Positions 5,747 through 9,399 of a stretch of 9,399 bases of DNA are shown piece after piece (position 1 is the stretch's first letter; the number at the start of each line of letters is the position of its first letter). The DNA lies in NCBI GenBank assembly GCA_013297575.1, contig JAAFHO010000164.1:1-9399 (forward strand), in the 5' to 3' direction. A program made the position numbers and the translations under genes. The stretch is from Chitinophagales bacterium (GTDB lineage: Bacteria > Bacteroidota > Bacteroidia > Chitinophagales > Saprospiraceae). The notes under the pieces are model-generated. The model made no database searches. It saw only the letters and a program-made list of their open reading frames with translations, and was not told where the DNA came from.

Positions 5747-5773
5747 TTGGTTTAAGAATTAAATGTACATTTG
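5747..5773 (+). promoter_or_regulatory. Promoter of the yajC - ccmD-like - dehydrogenase operon
   Basis: TACATTTG (5766-5773), followed by CGCGG, is a perfect TAnnTTTG. A TTG lies at 5747-5749, 16 nt upstream, closer than the usual 19-21. The predicted start near 5778 leaves a leader of about 94 nt before the yajC ATG. Confidence 0.6.
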
Positions 5774-5775
5774 CG

Positions 5776-5854
5776 CGGTTGTTTTGTAGAAACAACTGGT
5801 TTAAGTATTGCCTTTGCTTGGATACAAAAAAAGCGATTGTAAAATATTAAACCA
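5776..5854 (+). promoter_or_regulatory. Candidate structured 5' leader of the yajC operon
   Basis: Hairpin A pairs 5776-5784 with 5790-5798 (GTTGTTT/AAACAAC core plus C-G and G-U closing pairs, 5-nt loop) and sits at the predicted transcript start. Stem B pairs TGGTTTAA (5797-5804) with TTAAACCA (5847-5854). It continues by four more A-T pairs after a bulged G. Inside B, TTGCTT (5814-5819) can pair with AAGCGA (5831-5836). Stem B ends 17 nt before the ATG. The stems are AT-rich and I recognise no known riboswitch class. Real function is an inference. Confidence 0.35.
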
Positions 5855-5871
5855 TTTAAAACTTAATTTTT

Positions 5872-6165
5872 ATGACCAGTTTTATGTTATTACAAGCCGG
5901 TGGAGCGGCTGGCGGCTTAACAATGATGTTTCCGCTTCTTATTTTTATTGTATTTTTCGTATTTTTTATTTACATTCCTCAAAATCGCCAAAAGAAGCAA
6001 CAACAAACTTTTTTGGATAATCTAAAAGAAGGAATGGACGTATTTACACAATCTGGTATCATCGGCAAGATTACCAAAATTGATGATAAAACAGTGCGAC
6101 TCATGGTGGACGATAAAACATTTTTACGTGTTTTGAAAACTACCGTAAGTGGCGAATATAAGTAA
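5872..6165 (+). CDS. yajC: Preprotein translocase accessory subunit YajC
   Basis: YajC is a small single-span inner-membrane protein that associates with SecDF and the SecYEG translocon. The product is 97 aa, a normal length. It has a short N-terminus, one membrane helix at about 17-35 (P-L-L-I-F-I-V-F-F-V-F-F-I-Y), then the family's P-Q-N-R-Q-K-K-Q-Q-Q basic segment. The cytoplasmic domain follows with L-K-E-G-M-D-V-F-T-Q-S-G-I-I-G-K-I-T-K-I and a closing V-L-K-T-T-V. It is first in a plus-strand run, 20 bp before the CcmD-like gene. The usual neighbours tgt and secD/secF are not in the window. No Shine-Dalgarno sequence is seen; the ATG is preceded by an AT-only stretch. Confidence 0.95.
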   Translation: MTSFMLLQAGGAAGGLTMMFPLLIFIVFFVFFIYIPQNRQKKQQQTFLDNLKEGMDVFTQSGIIGKITKIDDKTVRLMVDDKTFLRVLKTTVSGEYK

Positions 6166-6185
6166 TCAACAAAATAATAGAGAAC

Positions 6186-6425
6186 ATGAAACTTTACACT
6201 TCTAAGCAAATTTTATCAATTATTCTGATCCTTGCGCTACTAATGCCAGGTATTCCAGCCCATGCGGCTGCGGATGATTTTATGAGGGAAACCGGGAAGA
6301 TCTACGTCGTTGTGGCGGTCATCGTGGTTATTTTCATTGGAATTGCCCTGTATTTGTTGCGCCTTGATCGTAAGCTAACCAATTTAGAGCATCAAATTAA
6401 AGATTCCGATGAGCGGACACATTAG
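6186..6425 (+). CDS. CcmD family small membrane protein
   Basis: The product is 79 aa. It has a signal peptide-like N-terminus (K-Q-I-L-S-I-I-L-I-L-A-L-L, likely cut after A-H-A at 27). A juxtamembrane G-K-I-Y-V-V-V-A-V precedes one membrane helix at about 38-58. A charged tail R-L-D-R-K-L-T-N-L-E-H-Q-I follows, with coiled-coil-like spacing. This pattern (GKIYVVVAV then LYLLRLDRKL) is the Bacteroidota CcmD-like family as I recall it. CcmD in system I stabilises CcmC/CcmE and the release of heme-loaded CcmE. The last 17 nt overlap the start of the dehydrogenase, which suggests translational coupling. ccmC and ccmE are not adjacent, and ccmB is about 1.8 kb upstream beyond two unrelated genes. 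The CcmD role is inferred from similarity and the presence of ccmB nearby. Confidence 0.75.
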   Translation: MKLYTSKQILSIILILALLMPGIPAHAAADDFMRETGKIYVVVAVIVVIFIGIALYLLRLDRKLTNLEHQIKDSDERTH

Positions 6426-7824
6426 TTTTTTCGACAGCGTTGGTAATTACGTGGATAAAGCCGCGTCGTTTACTGACATCCCACATGGCTTGATTGAACA
6501 AATCAAGGCCTGCAACCTAGTCCTTCGCCTACGCTTCCCGATAAGGGTTGGCGACGACTTCGAGGTTATTGAAGCCTATCGCGTACAGCATAGCCACCAC
6601 CGTTTGCCTACGAAAGGGGGCATTCGCTATGCCGAATCCGTCGATCAGGATGAAGTTATGGCTCTCGCAGCCCTTATGACCTACAAATGTGCCCTAGTGG
6701 ATGTACCATTTGGAGGCGCAAAAGGAGGTATTAAGATCAATCCGAGCAAATACACGGTAGGCCAATTGGAGAGCATTACCCGTCGTTATACCACCGAATT
6801 GGTCAAAAAGAATTTCATTGGCCCTGGTATTGACGTGCCTGCACCTGATTATGGTACCGGACCGCGCGAAATGGCGTGGATTTTGGATACCTATCAAGCA
6901 TTCCGACATGGTGAAATCGACTCGATTGGTTGTGTTACAGGCAAACCTGTTACGCAAAATGGTATCCGTGGTCGTGCAGAAGCCACTGGCCGTGGTGTAT
7001 TCTACGGCATTCGTGAGTGCATGCGCCACGAAGATGACATGAAAAAAATTGGATTGACCAAAGGCATTGAAGGTAAAACAATGGTCGTTCAAGGCTTGGG
7101 TAATGTGGGTAGCAATACTGCATTAATCAGCCAAAGCGAAGGTGATGTGAAAATTGTTGGCGTTTCGGAGCGCGAAGGTTCTATTTATTCCGCTAATGGT
7201 ATTAATGTAGAGCAATTATTGGCTTATCGAAAAGCAAATGGCACGATCATTGGTTTCCCAGGAACGGAACATGTAGGTGGCCCACTAGCAGCATTGGAAA
7301 TTGAATGTGATATTCTTGTTCCGGCGGCTTTGGAAAATCAAATTACATCGGAAAATGCACCGCGCATTAAAGCAAAGATCATTGCTGAAGCGGCAAATGG
7401 TCCAATTACAGCAGACGCAGATCCGATTCTCCTCGCAAAAGGAATTGTTATTCTTCCCGATTTTTATATTAATGCGGGTGGTGTTACGGTTTCTTATTTT
7501 GAATGGTTGAAAAACTTGTCGCACCACCGTTTTGGCCGTTTGGAAAACCGTTTCCACCACGATCAATACAATGGTTTTGTCAATAAAATTGAAGAAATGA
7601 CAGGTAAAACTATTGATAAACGCGAACGGGAATTCTTAACCCGTGGTGGAACCGAAATCGAATTGGTGAATTCCGGCTTGGAAGATACCATGATTACGGC
7701 TTATAACCAAATTCGCGAAACTTTGATGGTTCATCCAAATATTCAAGATATTCGTACTGCGGCTTTTGTTTGTTCATTAAAGAAAATCGCCAGCGATTAT
7801 ATTTCTATGGGTATTTTCCCGTAG
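6409..7824 (+). CDS. Glu/Leu/Phe/Val family amino-acid dehydrogenase (glutamate dehydrogenase-like)
   Basis: This is a cytoplasmic NAD(P)-dependent oxidative deaminase of the GDH superfamily, 471 aa. The substrate-domain motifs are complete: L-P-T-K69-G-G-I-R-Y, the Lys at 93, catalytic K105 in V-P-F-G-G-A-K-G-G, and D147 in V-P-A-P-D-Y-G-T. The Rossmann motif G-L-G-N-V-G-S (229-235) follows, with L-V-P-A-A-L-E-N, E-A-A-N-G-P-I-T and I-N-A-G-G-V-T-V-S-Y-F-E-W (354-366). An insertion of about 50 residues (about 371-425, rich in His, Arg and Glu) makes it longer than the roughly 420-450 aa typical of bacterial GDH, and is usual in Bacteroidota. Glutamate is the likeliest substrate; leucine or valine cannot be excluded by eye. 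It starts inside the CcmD-like gene, so it is probably coupled to it and driven by the yajC promoter. It ends in three tandem in-frame TAG codons, followed by a strong terminator. Confidence 0.95.
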   Translation: MSGHISFFDSVGNYVDKAASFTDIPHGLIEQIKACNLVLRLRFPIRVGDDFEVIEAYRVQHSHHRLPTKGGIRYAESVDQDEVMALAALMTYKCALVDVPFGGAKGGIKINPSKYTVGQLESITRRYTTELVKKNFIGPGIDVPAPDYGTGPREMAWILDTYQAFRHGEIDSIGCVTGKPVTQNGIRGRAEATGRGVFYGIRECMRHEDDMKKIGLTKGIEGKTMVVQGLGNVGSNTALISQSEGDVKIVGVSEREGSIYSANGINVEQLLAYRKANGTIIGFPGTEHVGGPLAALEIECDILVPAALENQITSENAPRIKAKIIAEAANGPITADADPILLAKGIVILPDFYINAGGVTVSYFEWLKNLSHHRFGRLENRFHHDQYNGFVNKIEEMTGKTIDKREREFLTRGGTEIELVNSGLEDTMITAYNQIRETLMVHPNIQDIRTAAFVCSLKKIASDYISMGIFP

Positions 7825-7850
7825 TAGTAGTGCTTGTTTAGGGTTGAATA

Positions 7851-7896
7851 AAAGGCACAAAACGATCTATATTGATGGTTTTGTGCCTTTCTTTTT
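7851..7896 (+). terminator. Rho-independent terminator of the yajC - dehydrogenase operon
   Basis: A perfect 13-bp stem, AAAGGCACAAAAC (7851-7863) with GTTTTGTGCCTTT (7878-7890), has a 14-nt loop and is followed by CTTTTT. It begins 27 bp after the dehydrogenase stop. No gene lies between 7825 and 8055; this region holds the terminator, the small inverted repeat at 7906-7934 and the upstream region of the FMN reductase. Confidence 0.9.
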
Positions 7897-7905
7897 GTGG
7901 TTTGG

Positions 7906-7934
7906 GGCAAGAATGTATTATTGCCGGTCTTGCC
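7906..7934. repeat. Short inverted repeat upstream of the FMN reductase
   Basis: GGCAAGA (7906-7912) and TCTTGCC (7928-7934) are exact reverse complements around 15 nt. A further TTGCC at 7921-7925 offers a competing 5-bp pairing with GGCAA. The repeat is about 120 bp upstream of the reductase ATG. It could be a regulator site; no perfect TAnnTTTG box was found nearby, only TACTTTGG at about 7950, which is one base short. Confidence 0.3.
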
Positions 7935-8055
7935 ACACTTGGGGATCTGTACTTTGGCATAAATTTAAAAGTAATTTTCAAGAACAAAATTTGTGCTCTC
8001 TGCATATTTCAAACTATTTGGAAGATCGGTTGTTCATACACAAAATAGATTTTTA

Positions 8056-8625
8056 ATGAACATAGCACTAATATCGGCGAGTACAAGGATCAATCGTAAA
8101 TCACATCGGGTTGCATTAGGATTAGTTAAGAAAATAGAAGAAATGGGGGACTATTCTGTCGAAATACTCGATTTGGCGGAATACCAATTTCCAATAATGG
8201 AAGAAACACTAAAAAGCCACCCGAATCCACCAGCGGGTTTGCTCCAATTTTCCGATGCCATCAAAAAGGCAGATGCTGTTATTTTTGTCTCTCCTGAATA
8301 TAATGGTTCTTATACTTCCGCGCTTAAAAATGCCTTAGATTACTTGAGTGAAAATGAATTTACCAAAAAAGTAATTGGGGTTGCCTCGGTGACAGAAGGA
8401 CCACTTGGCGGAATGCGTGCTGCGCAAGCCATGCAGCAACTGGCACTCGGCGTAGGCGGGTACGCTATTCCACAAATGTTGCTCGTGGGCAATGTTTCTA
8501 CTAGATTTGATGAATCTGGTCATTTGCTGGATGCCAGTTTTGAAAAGAAAATACAGTTTTTCCTAAATGGCTTTTTATGGCTGAGTACTGCTATTGTGGA
8601 TAAAAAAAGTATAGTGGTTGTTTAG
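8056..8625 (+). CDS. NAD(P)H-dependent FMN reductase (flavodoxin-like fold)
   Basis: The product is 189 aa from the ATG at 8056. The open frame continues upstream to 7993, but M-N-I-A-L-I-S-A-S-T-R is the canonical N-terminal strand of the family. The FMN phosphate loop is S-A-S-T-R-I-N-R-K-S-H-R-V-A (7-20). The second flavin motif S-P-E-Y-N-G-S-Y-T-S-A-L-K-N-A-L-D (79-95) and G-G-M-R-A-A-Q-A-M-Q-Q-L (118-129) are intact. Members reduce FMN, azo dyes, quinones or chromate with NAD(P)H in the cytoplasm; the in vivo substrate here is unknown. It appears monocistronic, follows a strong terminator, and its TAG stop abuts the stop of the convergent gene with no spacer. Confidence 0.93.
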   Translation: MNIALISASTRINRKSHRVALGLVKKIEEMGDYSVEILDLAEYQFPIMEETLKSHPNPPAGLLQFSDAIKKADAVIFVSPEYNGSYTSALKNALDYLSENEFTKKVIGVASVTEGPLGGMRAAQAMQQLALGVGGYAIPQMLLVGNVSTRFDESGHLLDASFEKKIQFFLNGFLWLSTAIVDKKSIVVV

Positions 8626-9399
8626 TTATTTGAGTTGTTCCATTAAATTAGAGCAACTCATAGGCGATGTGAAGTTTTTACCCTTTATTCCATCATAAAA
8701 TGGATTTTTGGAACTTTTGAATGTCTCATTTGGGTCTTTTTTGTTTTTCAAAAACGCCATAAATTGTTGATGCTCTTCACATGCTCCCGCCATAAACGCC
8801 GCCGCAATACCAAGATCACTATCGGGATTTAGTTTTATGGCCTTTTCGTACCACGATTTTGCTAAAGTGCAGTGATAATAGGCATCGTAATAATTTATTT
8901 GGTTGGCTACAGCTACTTTTTTCTCGACTGCTGGTTTTTTGCAGGAAAAAGGCAATAAACCAATGCTCAAAATTAAGAAAAGCATCCATTTTCCTCTTTT
9001 CCGAACAGAAAATCCCGCTGCAACGGCCACAAATCCTAAGGCTGTCCATGGTATTAAAGGCAAATAAGGGTTGTTTTTTTCGGAAACGGCACCAGTTTCG
9101 TTGCCCATACTTGGTAAATTACTACTCCATCCAGACTCTATCATTAACCACCAATCGTTACCATAGTAGGTCATATTATAATAGGCATTGCCTAAAAGCA
9201 AATAATTTTCTTGTTGTTTATCGGTAGATTTATCGTTTTTCAGGGCTATTAACTGCTCTAAAAATGTCCTTTTGTTGAACGCACTATTGTTATTGGCCTG
9301 CGAAAGCGGCACGCCAGCAACGGTAACGCCTACACTGAACGGGTTATTCTTAAAAAGTGTTTCGCGCCATTTCCAATAAGCATCTGGAACGTCTTTTAT
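8626..9399 (-). CDS. Hypothetical TPR-like protein, C-terminal part, with membrane-hairpin insertion
   Basis: The frame is open from the right edge, so at least 257 residues are present and the N-terminus is missing; the GTG at 9312 is not a credible start. Y-L-L-L-G-N-A-Y-Y-N-M-T-Y-Y-G-N (about 66-81) leads to a Trp-rich stretch. Then Y-Y-H-C-T-L-A-K-S-W-Y-E-K-A-I-K-L-N-P (about 174-192) and G-I-A-A-A-F-M-A-G-A-C-E read like TPR helices. This recalls large Bacteroidota TPR-type hypothetical proteins, though I cannot name a family. Between the two blocks are two hydrophobic segments (about 111-132 and 139-152) joined by basic R-K-R-G-K-W. The second ends in L-L-P-F-S-C-K-K-P, resembling a lipoprotein signal placed internally. 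The function is unknown. Confidence 0.75.
   Translation of the reverse strand: MKDVPDAYWKWRETLFKNNPFSVGVTVAGVPLSQANNNSAFNKRTFLEQLIALKNDKSTDKQQENYLLLGNAYYNMTYYGNDWWLMIESGWSSNLPSMGNETGAVSEKNNPYLPLIPWTALGFVAVAAGFSVRKRGKWMLFLILSIGLLPFSCKKPAVEKKVAVANQINYYDAYYHCTLAKSWYEKAIKLNPDSDLGIAAAFMAGACEEHQQFMAFLKNKKDPNETFKSSKNPFYDGIKGKNFTSPMSCSNLMEQLK

Noticed and set aside
5808..6020. 70-codon plus-strand frame overlapping the yajC start
   Set aside because: It is out of frame with YajC, begins within the foldable leader, and lacks any domain or hydrophobic pattern of its own.
6694..7092. 132-codon antisense frame within the dehydrogenase
   Set aside because: The sense frame carries all GDH motifs through this region. 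The antisense product has no recognisable features and no upstream signals.
8943..8985. A separate small lipoprotein gene starting at the internal ATG 8985
   Set aside because: The TPR-like frame is continuous on both sides, and the residue at -3 of the supposed lipobox is Pro. It is better read as part of one larger protein.
8859..9227. 122-codon plus-strand frame opposite the TPR-like gene
   Set aside because: It is a shadow of the continuous minus-strand frame. The composition is Arg/Ser/Cys-rich and no start signal is seen.

Overview
This window looks like chromosomal DNA from a member of the Bacteroidota, probably from the Saprospiria/Chitinophagia side of the phylum. Four things point there. 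(1) A secreted serine hydrolase ends in a type IX secretion (T9SS) sorting domain. (2) Five upstream regions carry the Bacteroidota -7 promoter element TAnnTTTG instead of a sigma70-type -10 box, and Shine-Dalgarno sequences are weak or absent. (3) The small CcmD-like protein is of the Bacteroidota type. (4) The amino-acid dehydrogenase has the long C-terminal insertion usual in this phylum. Most genes are core housekeeping genes. I see no phage, transposon, plasmid, CRISPR or recognisable defence locus.

Layout. 1-242 (+) is the 3' end of a HAD-family heptose-bisphosphate phosphatase (gmhB). It is closed by a bidirectional terminator shared with the convergent minus-strand block. That block, read right to left, is accD (3529-2666), tRNA-Phe(GAA) with its own promoter and terminator (2595-2482), a polytopic MBOAT O-acyltransferase (2444-816) and a small Gly/Ala-rich protein (662-315). 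Divergent from accD is ccmB (3707-4363, +), whose stop codon overlaps that of a convergent T9SS-exported beta-lactamase-family hydrolase (5673-4360, -). Next on the plus strand is an apparent operon, yajC - ccmD-like - Glu/Leu/Phe/Val dehydrogenase (5872-7824). It has a structured leader at its start and a strong terminator at its end. A flavodoxin-like NAD(P)H-dependent FMN reductase follows (8056-8625, +). It abuts, stop to stop, the C-terminal part of a large TPR-like hypothetical protein (>9399-8626, -) that runs off the window.

How the genes relate. accD serves fatty-acid synthesis. gmhB serves heptose/LPS or S-layer sugar synthesis. yajC belongs to the Sec translocon. ccmB and the CcmD-like gene belong to cytochrome c maturation, but they are separated here by the hydrolase and yajC, and ccmC is absent between them. 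The CcmD-like stop overlaps the dehydrogenase start, so those two are probably translationally coupled. The most useful observations are the repeated extended promoter motif TAnnTTTGC, the foldable yajC leader, the split ccm genes, the conflict between the MBOAT reading frame and the tRNA-Phe gene, and a membrane-hairpin insertion in the terminal hypothetical protein. I found no convincing undescribed multi-gene system.
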